A stretch of DNA of 8,341 bases from Fusobacterium sp. (lineage in GTDB: Bacteria; Fusobacteriota; Fusobacteriia; Fusobacteriales; Fusobacteriaceae), in the NCBI GenBank assembly GCA_018457305.1, contig JAGYHM010000049.1:1-8341 (forward strand), read 5' to 3'. Positions 1 through 5,145 of this stretch are shown in pieces. The number at the start of each line of letters is the position of its first letter. Position 1 is the stretch's first letter. The notes below the pieces were generated by a model. It made no database searches. It was not told the DNA's origin and saw only the letters and a program-made list of their open reading frames with translations. The position numbers were made by a program, and so were the translations under genes.

Positions 1-330
1 ATAAGATATGGTCTAGTTTTTATTTTGAAAAAAGATGATAAAATTATTTCAATAATAGAGTATATGCAAAAATTTCAAGAAAAAAAAGTATTTCTATATG
101 GAATTTCTACTTTAAAAGAATATAGACATCAGGGTTATGCAAAATTTTTATTGAGAGAAAGTGAGAAATATTTAAAAGAATTAAATTTTGAGGAAATAGA
201 ATTAACTGTTGACCCAGCTAATAAAATTGCAATAGATTTTTATTTGAAAGAAAGTTATACGAAAGAAAAATTTTTAAAAGATGAGTATGGAAAAAATATA
301 GATAGATTTGTTATGAAAAAAATAATTTAA
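1..330 (+). CDS. GNAT-family N-acetyltransferase, C-terminal part (5' end outside window)
   Basis: The frame is open to the first base of the window, so the gene is truncated on the left; 109 residues remain before TAA. A TTG at 25 could be read as a start, but the reading frame continues upstream without a stop and no ribosome binding site precedes it. The visible part carries the acetyl-CoA-binding core of the GNAT fold: a beta strand (VFLYGISTLKEY) leading into the R-x-x-G-x-A motif (RHQGYA, from base 124) and its helix, followed by a second strand (EIELTVDP) and the N-x-x-A-x-x-F-Y segment typical of the GNAT C-terminal half. The substrate cannot be told from this; GNATs acetylate amines on proteins, antibiotics or metabolites. 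It lies 36 bases before the CbrA-like gene and may share its transcript. Family assignment is good, specific function unknown. Confidence 0.75.
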   Translation: MRYGLVFILKKDDKIISIIEYMQKFQEKKVFLYGISTLKEYRHQGYAKFLLRESEKYLKELNFEEIELTVDPANKIAIDFYLKESYTKEKFLKDEYGKNIDRFVMKKII

Positions 331-332
331 TG

Positions 333-351
333 ATTTAATTAGAAATTAAAT
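333..351 (+). repeat. A/T-only inverted repeat between acetyltransferase gene and cbrA-like gene
   Basis: ATTTAATT (333-340), loop AGA and AATTAAAT (344-351) form a perfect 8 bp hairpin made only of A-T pairs. It sits in the 36-base gap and ends just before the ribosome binding site of the next gene. It could be a weak terminator or mRNA end, but there is no G-C pair and the following T-run is short (TTATT), so functional termination is doubtful. Such repeats arise easily by chance at this base composition. Confidence 0.3.
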
Positions 352-366
352 TTATTGAGGAGAATT

Positions 367-1431
367 ATGAAATATGATATTGCAGTAATTGGATTAGGGC
401 CAGCAGGTTCTATTTTTTGTAAAACACTACCTAAAAATTTTAAAGTGATTGCCATTGATAGAAAATCTTTTTCTGAAAAAGGTTTTCAAAAAAATTGTGG
501 TGGACTTTTAGCAGAGGATGCACAAAAAGAGTTGATAAAATTAAATTTGAATTTGCCTAAAAAAGTTCTTGCAGACCCACAAATTTTTTATGTTAAAACT
601 TATGATATGGATTCAAAACTAATACGAAATTATCAAAGAACTTATTTGAATATGAATAGACACAGTTTTGATATGTGGTTAGTATCTGAAATTCCAAAAA
701 ATATAGAAGTACATTTGGAAGCATCAGTAATTAAAATAGAAAAAATTCAAGATTATTATAGAATAATTTATAAAGAAAATGGCAGAGAATATAGTATAGA
801 AGCAAAATATATTGTTGGAGCAGATGGAGCAAATTCTTACATCAGAAGAAAACTTTATCCTAAAAAAAAGATAAGAAGATATTTGTCAATTCAAAAACAT
901 TATAAAGCAGAAAGTCAAAAAGATTTCTATGCTTGTATTTTTGATAGTGAAATTACAGATAGTTATTCTTGGGCAGTGTCTAAAGATGAAACTTTAATTT
1001 TTGGTGGAGCATATCCAGAAGAAAAAGCAAAAGAACTTTTTGATAAACAAAAAGAAAGAATGAGGGGAGTAGGTTTTGACTTTGGAGAAGAATTAAAAAC
1101 AGAAATGTGTTTTGTTTTGTGTCCAGAAAAGTATAAAGATTTTTCTCTTGGTAAAGATAATATATTTTTAATTGGAGAGGCAGCAGGTTTTATAAGTCCT
1201 AGCTCTTTGGAGGGTTTAAGCCATGCAATGGCAAGCGGAAGAATATTAGGAGAAGCTTTTTATACAAAAAATCCAGAAAAATTTTATTCTAAAAAAATAA
1301 AAAAAATTATGTTTAAGTTGTTGAGGAAAATTTGGAAAAGACCTTTCATGTATTGGAAAAATTTAAGATATTTGATTATGAAATTTAGACTTCAAGCAAT
1401 TAAAATAAATGGAGAAAAAGAAAAATTATAA
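367..1431 (+). CDS. cbrA: CbrA-like FAD-dependent oxidoreductase (geranylgeranyl reductase family)
   Basis: The protein has 354 residues. ATG at 367 is chosen because AGGAG (358-362) precedes it at proper spacing; a TTG at 355 lies upstream of that site. The N-terminus is a Rossmann FAD-binding motif, G9-x-G11-x-x-G14, with the acid D31 ending the second strand. C44-G-G-L-L is the Cys-Gly-Gly segment typical of geranylgeranyl-reductase-like flavoproteins. G151-A-D-G-A-N-S is the DG motif and G270-E-A-A-G the second FAD-contacting motif. The length and many stretches (EGF/KGF..CGGLLA.DAQ, RNYQR.Y.N.NRH, FIFGGAYP-like, IGEAAGFIS.SSLEG) match E. coli CbrA as I remember it. E. coli CbrA is under CreBC control and has been linked to colicin M tolerance; its substrate is not firmly known to me. 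The C-terminal 60 residues are very basic and aromatic, perhaps a membrane-contacting tail. Family assignment is firm; the symbol rests on remembered similarity. Confidence 0.8.
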   Translation: MKYDIAVIGLGPAGSIFCKTLPKNFKVIAIDRKSFSEKGFQKNCGGLLAEDAQKELIKLNLNLPKKVLADPQIFYVKTYDMDSKLIRNYQRTYLNMNRHSFDMWLVSEIPKNIEVHLEASVIKIEKIQDYYRIIYKENGREYSIEAKYIVGADGANSYIRRKLYPKKKIRRYLSIQKHYKAESQKDFYACIFDSEITDSYSWAVSKDETLIFGGAYPEEKAKELFDKQKERMRGVGFDFGEELKTEMCFVLCPEKYKDFSLGKDNIFLIGEAAGFISPSSLEGLSHAMASGRILGEAFYTKNPEKFYSKKIKKIMFKLLRKIWKRPFMYWKNLRYLIMKFRLQAIKINGEKEKL

Positions 1432-1482
1432 GGGAATTTATTTTTAATTGAAATTTTATTTTGAAAAATAAAAAAATCTTTA

Positions 1483-1511
1483 TTGACAATTAACAATTAA
1501 CGTGATAAAAT
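1483..1511 (+). promoter_or_regulatory. Sigma-70-type promoter of the rpmG-secE-nusG operon
   Basis: A perfect -35 box TTGACA (1483-1488) is separated by 17 bases from a -10 box TAAAAT (1506-1511). TG at 1503-1504 followed by one base gives an extended -10. Upstream, 1451-1480 is almost entirely A/T, as expected for an UP element. The predicted start of transcription is near 1518. It is the only near-consensus promoter I found in the intergenic regions and probably drives rpmG, tRNA-Trp, secE and nusG, perhaps further. Inferred from sequence only. Confidence 0.85.
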
Positions 1512-1517
1512 ACAGAA

Positions 1518-1722
1518 CGTCTTAGAAAGCAGAATACAGGAAAAACTCAAACACCATATTATTTTTTGAAAATGGGAGGTTATTTATACCGTTAAAGAGT
1601 GGACTTGGTTTTGGACAATTGTTTACACTTTGATGTAGATTGTGAAGAGAATAACTTTTCTTCTAGTAGAGTTAGGTATGAGCTATATAAGATTAATACA
1701 ATTTTAATAGGAGGAATGTAAA
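1518..1722 (+). promoter_or_regulatory. Long structured 5' leader of rpmG, candidate ribosomal-protein-binding leader
   Basis: About 205 transcribed bases precede a 50-codon gene, far more than translation needs. Visible elements: CCAT (1554-1557) can pair with ATGG (1572-1575); GGGAGG (1574-1579) is followed by ACCGTTAAAG (1588-1597); GAAGAGAA (1644-1651) pairs with TTTTCTTC (1656-1663) around loop TAAC, 8 bp with one G-U. The GGGAGG...CGTTAA element resembles the L1-like structure before rplA in this same window, but its flanks do not form the outer GTGG/CCAC stem. No terminator with a T-tract is visible, so translational or processing control is likelier than attenuation. No known leader family is assigned. 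Confidence 0.4.
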
Positions 1723-1875
1723 ATGAGAGTACAAGTAATTTTGGAATGTACTGAAACTAAGTTGAGACATTACACTACAACAAAAAACAAAAAGACTCAT
1801 CCAGAAAGATTAGAAATGATGAAGTATAATCCTGTTTTGAAGAAGCATACTCTATACAAAGAGACGAAGAAGTAA
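1723..1875 (+). CDS. rpmG: 50S ribosomal protein L33 (cysteine-poor form)
   Basis: This is a 50-residue protein starting at ATG 1723 with AGGAGG (1709-1714) eight bases upstream. The sequence begins [20 protein letters not shown], followed by [20 protein letters not shown] and a tail ending LYKETKK. The KNKK.xPERLE.xKY.P core and HTLYKETK tail are those of L33, a small beta-rich protein of the large subunit near the E site. Zinc-binding L33 has two CxxC pairs. Here only C9 remains: CTEC is CTET, and the second pair is replaced by YNPVLK, so it cannot hold zinc through four cysteines. The length is that of the family. It is the first gene after the operon promoter, and no terminator separates it from the tRNA gene 26 bases downstream. 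Confidence 0.95.
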   Translation: MRVQVILECTETKLRHYTTTKNKKTHPERLEMMKYNPVLKKHTLYKETKK

Positions 1876-1901
1876 TATGGCAATTTAATTAGTACACATG
1901 C

Positions 1902-1977
1902 AGGTCAATGGCTCAATTGGTAGAGCATCGGTCTCCAAAACCGAGGGTTGGGGGTTCGAGTCCCTCTTGACCTGCCA
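1902..1977 (+). tRNA. tRNA-Trp (anticodon CCA)
   Basis: The 76 bases fold as a full cloverleaf with encoded CCA (1975-1977). The acceptor stem AGGTCAA (1902-1908) pairs perfectly with TTGACCT (1967-1973). The D stem is GCTC/GAGC (1911-1914 with 1923-1926) with GG in the loop. The anticodon stem TCGGT/ACCGA (1928-1932 with 1940-1944) encloses loop CTCCAAA with anticodon CCA at 1935-1937. The T stem GGGGG/CCCTC (1950-1954 with 1962-1966, one G-U) encloses TTCGAGT. The discriminator is G (1974), the bacterial TrpRS identity base. It reads UGG only, so there is no sign of UGA reassignment. It lies between rpmG and secE without its own promoter and is probably cut from the operon transcript. Confidence 0.97.
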
Positions 1978-1998
1978 CTTTTATTGAAAGGGGAAATT

Positions 1999-2175
1999 AT
2001 GAATTTATTTCAAAAAGTGAAAATGGAGTATTCAAAGGTTGAGTGGCCTTCAAAAAATGAAGTTGTACATTCTACTGTATGGATAATAACTATGGCTGTA
2101 TTTCTTTCTATATATCTTGGTGCTTTTGATATTATTGCTCTTAGAGCATTAAAAGTTTTGGAGGCGTTGATATGA
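1999..2175 (+). CDS. secE: Preprotein translocase subunit SecE
   Basis: This is a 58-residue protein with start ATG 1999, preceded by GAAAGGGG (1986-1993). A longer open frame begins inside the tRNA-Trp gene (ATG 1948) and is rejected because those bases belong to the T arm. The N-terminal cytosolic amphipathic helix (MNLFQKVKMEYSKVEWPSKN) includes the conserved V-E-W-P-S/T-K/R motif of SecE, followed by one membrane segment (about residues 26-50, WIITMAVFLSIYLGAFDIIAL). This is the short single-spanning form used by most bacteria, unlike the three-spanning E. coli protein. SecE clamps SecY in the SecYEG channel. Its stop codon overlaps the nusG start in ATGA (2172-2175), implying translational coupling, the usual secE-nusG arrangement. 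Confidence 0.96.
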   Translation: MNLFQKVKMEYSKVEWPSKNEVVHSTVWIITMAVFLSIYLGAFDIIALRALKVLEALI

Positions 2176-2753
2176 ATATAGAGACAGTAAAAAGATGGTT
2201 TATGATTCACACTTATTCTGGTTATGAAAAAAAAGTTAAAACAGATCTTGAACAAAAAATTGAAACTTTAGGAATGAAAGAAGAAGTTTTAAATATATTA
2301 GTTCCAGAAGAAGAAAGTATAGAAGTAGTTAGAGGAAAGAAAAAAAGTGTTTTCAGGAAATTATTTCCTGGTTATGTAATGGTTGAAATGATGGCAACAA
2401 GGGAAGAAAGTGAAAACGGAATAAACTTCAAAGTAAATCCAGATGCATGGTATGTTATAAGAAACACAAATGGGGTTACGGGTTTTGTAGGAGTTGGGTC
2501 TGATCCTATTCCTATGGAAGAACATGAAGTGAATAACATTTTTAATATAATTGGAGTTGAAGTTCCAAAAGAAAGTATAAAAGTAGAATTTTCAATTGGA
2601 GATTATGTTAAAATTTTAGTTGGACCTTTTGCAGAACACGAAGGAAAAGTTACTGAAATTGATTTAGAACACAAAAAAGCAAAAGTAATGGTTGAAATTT
2701 TTGGAAGAATGACACCTGTTGAAGTTCAAGTAAATAGTGTGTTGAAAGTGTAA
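2172..2753 (+). CDS. nusG: Transcription termination/antitermination factor NusG
   Basis: The protein has 193 residues. The NGN domain opens with KRWFMIHTYSGYEKKV (residues 7-22), the usual W-[YF]-x-[IV]-x-[TS]-x-[SA]-G-x-E signature, and includes F65-P-G-Y-V-M, equivalent to RPGYVLV of other NusG proteins. The KOW domain occupies roughly residues 137-193 and contains IGDYVKILVGPFAEHEGKV, the loop that contacts NusE/S10 or Rho in characterised homologues. NusG binds the RNA polymerase clamp, raises processivity, links transcription to translation and assists Rho. At 193 residues it is slightly longer than the 177-181 common in Bacillus and E. coli; the extra residues lie near the middle, around residues 78-90. 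It overlaps secE by 4 bases and is followed by rplK after 36 bases. Confidence 0.97.
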   Translation: MNIETVKRWFMIHTYSGYEKKVKTDLEQKIETLGMKEEVLNILVPEEESIEVVRGKKKSVFRKLFPGYVMVEMMATREESENGINFKVNPDAWYVIRNTNGVTGFVGVGSDPIPMEEHEVNNIFNIIGVEVPKESIKVEFSIGDYVKILVGPFAEHEGKVTEIDLEHKKAKVMVEIFGRMTPVEVQVNSVLKV

Positions 2754-2754
2754 A

Positions 2755-2767
2755 GTGTAATATACAC
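2755..2767 (+). repeat. Small hairpin in the nusG-rplK gap
   Basis: GTGTA (2755-2759), loop ATA and TACAC (2763-2767) form a perfect 5 bp hairpin just after the nusG stop. No T-tract follows, so it is not an intrinsic terminator. The rplK ribosome binding site GGAGGT (2777-2782) follows closely. It might be a minor processing or stability element, or chance. Confidence 0.3.
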
Positions 2768-2789
2768 AAATCTTACGGAGGTATAAATA

Positions 2790-3215
2790 ATGGCAAAAGA
2801 AGTAATTCACGTAATAAAATTACAATTACCAGCAGGGAAAGCAAATCCTGCTCCACCAGTTGGACCAGCGTTAGGACAACATGGTGTAAATATAATGGAA
2901 TTTTGTAAAGCATTTAATGCTAAAACTCAAGATAAAGCTGGATGGGTAATACCAGTTGAAATATCTGTTTTTAGTGATAGATCATTTACTTTTATAATGA
3001 AAACTCCACCTGCATCTGATTTATTAAAAAAAGCAGCAGGGATATCATCTGGAGCAAGTAACTCTAAAAAAGATGTTGCAGGAAAAATAACATCTGCAAA
3101 ATTAAGAGAACTAGCTGAAACTAAAATGCCAGATTTAAATGCATCGTCAATTGAAACAGCAATGAAGATATTGGCAGGATCAGCAAGATCAATGGGAATA
3201 AAAATAGAAGATTAA
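2790..3215 (+). CDS. rplK: 50S ribosomal protein L11
   Basis: This is a 141-residue protein of normal family length, with ATG 2790 after GGAGGT (2777-2782). The N-terminal domain starts [20 protein letters not shown] and continues [20 protein letters not shown], the strongly conserved proline-rich segment that borders the thiostrepton site in characterised L11. The C-terminal RNA-binding domain includes [19 protein letters not shown] (about residues 72-90) and ends [19 protein letters not shown], the L11 signature. L11 binds the GTPase-associated region of 23S rRNA, supports factor binding and is needed for RelA-type stringent response. Cysteine 39 lies in EFCKAFN, as in many L11 proteins. 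It is followed by the L1-like RNA element and rplA. Confidence 0.98.
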   Translation: MAKEVIHVIKLQLPAGKANPAPPVGPALGQHGVNIMEFCKAFNAKTQDKAGWVIPVEISVFSDRSFTFIMKTPPASDLLKKAAGISSGASNSKKDVAGKITSAKLRELAETKMPDLNASSIETAMKILAGSARSMGIKIED

Positions 3216-3230
3216 TTGCTTAGAAAATTA

Positions 3231-3256
3231 GTGGTAGGGGAAACTCGTTAAGCCAC
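3231..3256 (+). promoter_or_regulatory. Candidate L1-binding mRNA element before rplA
   Basis: GTGG (3231-3234) pairs with CCAC (3253-3256). Inside, GGG (3238-3240) can pair with CTC (3244-3246) around loop AAA, with one G-U. The unpaired joints carry TAG on the left and GTTAAG on the right. The two short stems with an asymmetric purine-rich joint resemble the L1 site of 23S rRNA and the mRNA mimics known for L1 autoregulation. I recall that Firmicutes have a similar GTGGGAGG...CCGTTAA...ACCAC element in the same gap. The ribosome binding site GGAGG (3261-3265) is only 5 bases downstream, so L1 binding could block rplA translation. Inference by similarity; no structure calculation was made. 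Confidence 0.6.
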
Positions 3257-3275
3257 AGAGGGAGGAAAATTAAGA

Positions 3276-3983
3276 ATGGCAAAACATAGAGGAAAAAAAT
3301 ATTTAGAAATAGCTAAATTAGTAGAAATTGGAAAACTTTATGATGTAAGAGAAGGATTAGAGTTAGTTCAAAAAACAAGAACTGCTAAATTCGTTGAAAC
3401 AGTTGAAGTAGCTTTAAGATTGGGAGTAGATCCAAGACATGCTGATCAACAAATTAGAGGAACAGTTGTGTTACCTCACGGAACAGGTAAAACTGTAAAA
3501 ATTCTTGCAATAACATCTGGAGAAAATATTCAAAAAGCATTAGATGCTGGTGCAGATTATGCAGGAGCAGAAGAATATATCAATCAAATTCAACAAGGTT
3601 GGCTAGATTTTGATTTAGTAATAGCTACACCTGATATGATGCCTAAAATAGGTAGGCTTGGTAAAATTTTAGGAACAAAAGGTTTAATGCCTAACCCTAA
3701 ATCTGGAACTGTTACACCTGATATAGCAGGAGCGGTATCTGAATTTAAAAAAGGTAAATTAGCATTTAGAGTAGATAAATTAGGATCTATTCACGTGCCA
3801 ATTGGAAAAGTAGATTTTGATATTGATAAAATAGAAGAAAACTTTAAAACATTTATAGATCAAATCATTAGATTGAAACCAGCAACATCAAAAGGACAAT
3901 ACTTAAGAACTGTTGCTGTATCATTAACTATGGGACCAGGAGTTAAAATGGATCCTACATTAGTTACTAAATATGTTGGATAA
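3276..3983 (+). CDS. rplA: 50S ribosomal protein L1
   Basis: This is a 235-residue protein, typical bacterial L1 length, with ATG 3276 after GGAGG (3261-3265). It begins with [16 protein letters not shown]. Domain I carries [20 protein letters not shown] and [10 protein letters not shown]. The central domain carries [20 protein letters not shown] followed by [17 protein letters not shown], the L1 signature. Domain I resumes at the C-terminus with [18 protein letters not shown]1 binds helices 76-78 of 23S rRNA to form the mobile stalk that guides deacylated tRNA from the E site, and in many bacteria it represses its own mRNA. The candidate L1-binding element just upstream fits that. The L10 leader follows in the 152-base gap to rplJ. 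Confidence 0.98.
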   Translation: MAKHRGKKYLEIAKLVEIGKLYDVREGLELVQKTRTAKFVETVEVALRLGVDPRHADQQIRGTVVLPHGTGKTVKILAITSGENIQKALDAGADYAGAEEYINQIQQGWLDFDLVIATPDMMPKIGRLGKILGTKGLMPNPKSGTVTPDIAGAVSEFKKGKLAFRVDKLGSIHVPIGKVDFDIDKIEENFKTFIDQIIRLKPATSKGQYLRTVAVSLTMGPGVKMDPTLVTKYVG

Positions 3984-4000
3984 TTAAATTAAATATATAG

Positions 4001-4112
4001 ATCCAAACCAAAGACAGTAGGGGGTATTACCTTAAATATCCTACCGAGGTTTGAGTTAGATTACTAACCTCAAGACTCGACCCTCATTTCTTTGGAATGA
4101 GGGTTTAATTTT
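4001..4112 (+). promoter_or_regulatory. L10 leader (rplJ-rplL autoregulatory RNA with attenuator)
   Basis: The L10-binding fold is visible: stem CAAACC (4004-4009) with GGTTTG (4048-4053), then an internal loop AAAGACA (4010-4016) opposite CGA (4045-4047), a kink-turn-like arrangement, then stem GTAGG (4017-4021) with CCTAC (4040-4044). This matches the conserved L10 leader (AAAGACAG.AGG...CCTACCGAGG) found before rplJ in many bacteria. Downstream, bases 4045-4079 can form a long alternative hairpin (CGAG/CTCG, TTGAG/CTCAA, TTAG/CTAA). GAGG-T-TTGAG (4046-4055) can instead pair with CTCGA-C-CCTC (4076-4085), taking bases from both the L10 site and the terminator, so it is a plausible antiterminator. 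In the Bacillus subtilis model, excess L10(L12)4 binding frees the terminator to form. Structure was drawn by eye. Confidence 0.85.
4080..4112 (+). terminator. Rho-independent attenuator of the L10 leader
   Basis: ACCCTCATTTC (4080-4090), loop TTT and GGAATGAGGGT (4094-4104) form an 11 bp stem with one T-G pair and a GC-rich base. The tract after it is TTAATTTT (4105-4112), interrupted by AA, so termination is probably partial, as suits an attenuator. The rplJ ribosome binding site GGAGG (4122-4126) starts 10 bases after this tract. Confidence 0.8.
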
Positions 4113-4135
4113 AAAAAAAGAGGAGGTGAATCAAT

Positions 4136-4657
4136 ATGGCAACTCAATTTAAAAAAGAAGTTGTAGCTGAATTAGTTGAAAAAATTAAAAAAGCTCAATC
4201 AGTTGTTTTTGTTGATTATCAAGGGATTAAAGTTAACGAGGAAACTGCGTTAAGAAGACAAATGAGAGAATCAGGAGCAGAATATCTAGTTGCAAAAAAT
4301 AGATTATTTAAAATAGCTCTTAAAGAATCAGGCGTTGAAGATAGTTTTGATGAAATATTAGAAGGAACAACTGCATTTGCTTTTGGATATGATGATCCAG
4401 TAGCACCTGCAAAAGTAGTTTTTGATTTATCAAAAGCTAAGAAAAAAGCAAAAGCAAAAGGACAAGAAGATGTATTCAAGATAAAAGGTGGATACTTAAC
4501 AGGGAAAAAAGTTAGCATAGATGAAGTAGAATCACTAGCTAAATTACCATCAAGAGAACAATTACTATCTATGTTACTAAATTCAATGTTAGGACCAGTA
4601 AGAAAACTTGCTTACGCAACTGTGGCAATAGCAGACAAAAAAGAATCTGCTGAATAA
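4136..4657 (+). CDS. rplJ: 50S ribosomal protein L10
   Basis: This is a 173-residue protein with ATG 4136 after AGGAGGTG. The N-terminal RNA-binding domain has KKEVVAELVEKIKKAQSVVF followed by VDYQGIKV, then LRRQMRESGAEYLVAKNRLF (residues 39-58), the conserved L10 core that binds helices 42-44 of 23S rRNA next to L11. The middle includes GGYLTGKKVSIDEVESLAKL and PSREQLLSMLLNSMLGPVRK. The C-terminal helix (about residues 138-170) is where L7/L12 dimers bind; its length suits two or three dimers but I could not settle the number. L10 with L12 forms the stalk base and represses its own operon through the leader upstream. It ends in tandem stops TAATAA, 39 bases before rplL. Confidence 0.97.
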   Translation: MATQFKKEVVAELVEKIKKAQSVVFVDYQGIKVNEETALRRQMRESGAEYLVAKNRLFKIALKESGVEDSFDEILEGTTAFAFGYDDPVAPAKVVFDLSKAKKKAKAKGQEDVFKIKGGYLTGKKVSIDEVESLAKLPSREQLLSMLLNSMLGPVRKLAYATVAIADKKESAE

Positions 4658-4696
4658 TAAATAAAAAAATTAAAAGAATAATAGGAGGAATAAAAA

Positions 4697-5062
4697 ATGG
4701 CATTTAATAAAGAACAATTTATAGCTGACTTAGAAGCTATGACAGTATTAGAATTAAAAGAATTAGTATCGGCTTTAGAAGAACACTTTGGAGTAACTGC
4801 TGCTGCACCAGTAGCTGTAGCTGCTGCAGGACCTGCAGAAGCTGCTGAAGAAAAAACTGAATTTGATGTAGTTTTAAAATCAGCAGGGGCTAATAAAATT
4901 GCAGTTATCAAAGAAGTAAGAGCAATAACTGGATTAGGATTAAAAGAAGCTAAAGAATTAGTTGACAATGGTGGAACTATTAAAGAAGCTGCACCTAAAG
5001 AAGAAGCAGAAGCAGTAAAAGAAAAATTAACTGCAGCTGGAGCAGAAGTAGAAGTAAAATAA
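4697..5062 (+). CDS. rplL: 50S ribosomal protein L7/L12
   Basis: This is a 121-residue protein of usual length, with ATG 4697 after AGGAGG (4683-4688). The N-terminal dimerisation and L10-binding domain is residues 1-33 ([19 protein letters not shown]). A flexible Ala/Pro-rich hinge spans about residues 34-52 ([19 protein letters not shown]). The C-terminal domain from residue 53 has [20 protein letters not shown] and [18 protein letters not shown], the surface that recruits EF-Tu, EF-G, IF2 and RF3 and triggers GTP hydrolysis. It is present in several copies per ribosome, which requires more product than from neighbouring genes; its strong ribosome binding site and the partial terminator just after it fit that need. 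Confidence 0.98.
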   Translation: MAFNKEQFIADLEAMTVLELKELVSALEEHFGVTAAAPVAVAAAGPAEAAEEKTEFDVVLKSAGANKIAVIKEVRAITGLGLKEAKELVDNGGTIKEAAPKEEAEAVKEKLTAAGAEVEVK

Positions 5063-5096
5063 TATATTTACTTAAAGTTATTAACAATAAAAAAAT

Positions 5097-5130
5097 AGGC
5101 ACTCTTGGGAAATAACTAGAGTGCCTTTTT
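5097..5130 (+). terminator. Attenuator-like Rho-independent terminator between rplL and rpoB
   Basis: AGGCACTCT (5097-5105) pairs perfectly with AGAGTGCCT (5118-5126), a 9 bp GC-containing stem with a 12-base loop, and T4 follows directly (T5 if the last paired base is counted). This is the strongest-looking terminator in the window after the L10 attenuator. As rpoB follows in the same direction without a visible promoter, it must be leaky. In E. coli an attenuator at the same place lowers transcription of rpoBC to about a fifth of rplJL. Confidence 0.85.
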
Positions 5131-5145
5131 GCCAATTTTAGTGAT

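Larger units (their letters stand above)
1432..1722. other. Intergenic region: promoter and long 5' leader of the rpmG-secE-nusG operon
   Basis: This 291-base gap has no convincing gene. The first 50 bases are almost pure A/T and include an A-T-only hairpin (TTTTATTT 1454-1461, loop TGAA, AAATAAAA 1466-1473) that lacks a T-tract, so I do not call it a terminator. The promoter at 1483-1511 follows, then about 205 bases of untranslated leader. The leader contains a GGGAGG...CCGTTAA element, an 8 bp hairpin at 1644-1663, and the ribosome binding site AGGAGG (1709-1714) for rpmG. Confidence 0.7.

Noticed and set aside
80..87. A8 run in the acetyltransferase gene as a phase-variable tract
   Set aside because: Runs of this length are common in such AT-rich coding sequence, the frame is intact, and nothing else suggests switching.
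355..366. TTG at 355 as the start of the CbrA-like protein
   Set aside because: It lies upstream of and overlaps the AGGAG ribosome binding site that serves ATG 367, and ATG 367 gives the family's usual N-terminus.
1454..1473. A-T-only hairpin after the CbrA-like gene as a terminator
   Set aside because: It has no G-C pair and is followed by an A-run, not a T-tract; the region is better read as an UP-element-like tract.
1572..1595. Seven-codon open frame ATG...TAA in the rpmG leader as a leader peptide
   Set aside because: No ribosome binding site precedes it, and its bases coincide with the GGGAGG...CCGTTAA element, which is better explained as RNA structure.
1948..2175. Longer secE frame starting inside the tRNA-Trp gene
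   Set aside because: The extra 17 codons come from the tRNA T arm and acceptor stem; ATG 1999 has its own ribosome binding site and starts at the expected SecE N-terminus.
4219..4968. Antisense open frames opposite rplJ and rplL
   Set aside because: They are mirror frames of A-rich, alanine/lysine-rich coding sequence, with no ribosome binding site and no recognisable protein.
4962..4990. TTGACA inside rplL as a promoter for rpoB
   Set aside because: No -10-like hexamer occurs at 16-18 bases spacing; the nearest TATTAA is only 10 bases away, and the bases encode a conserved rplL segment.
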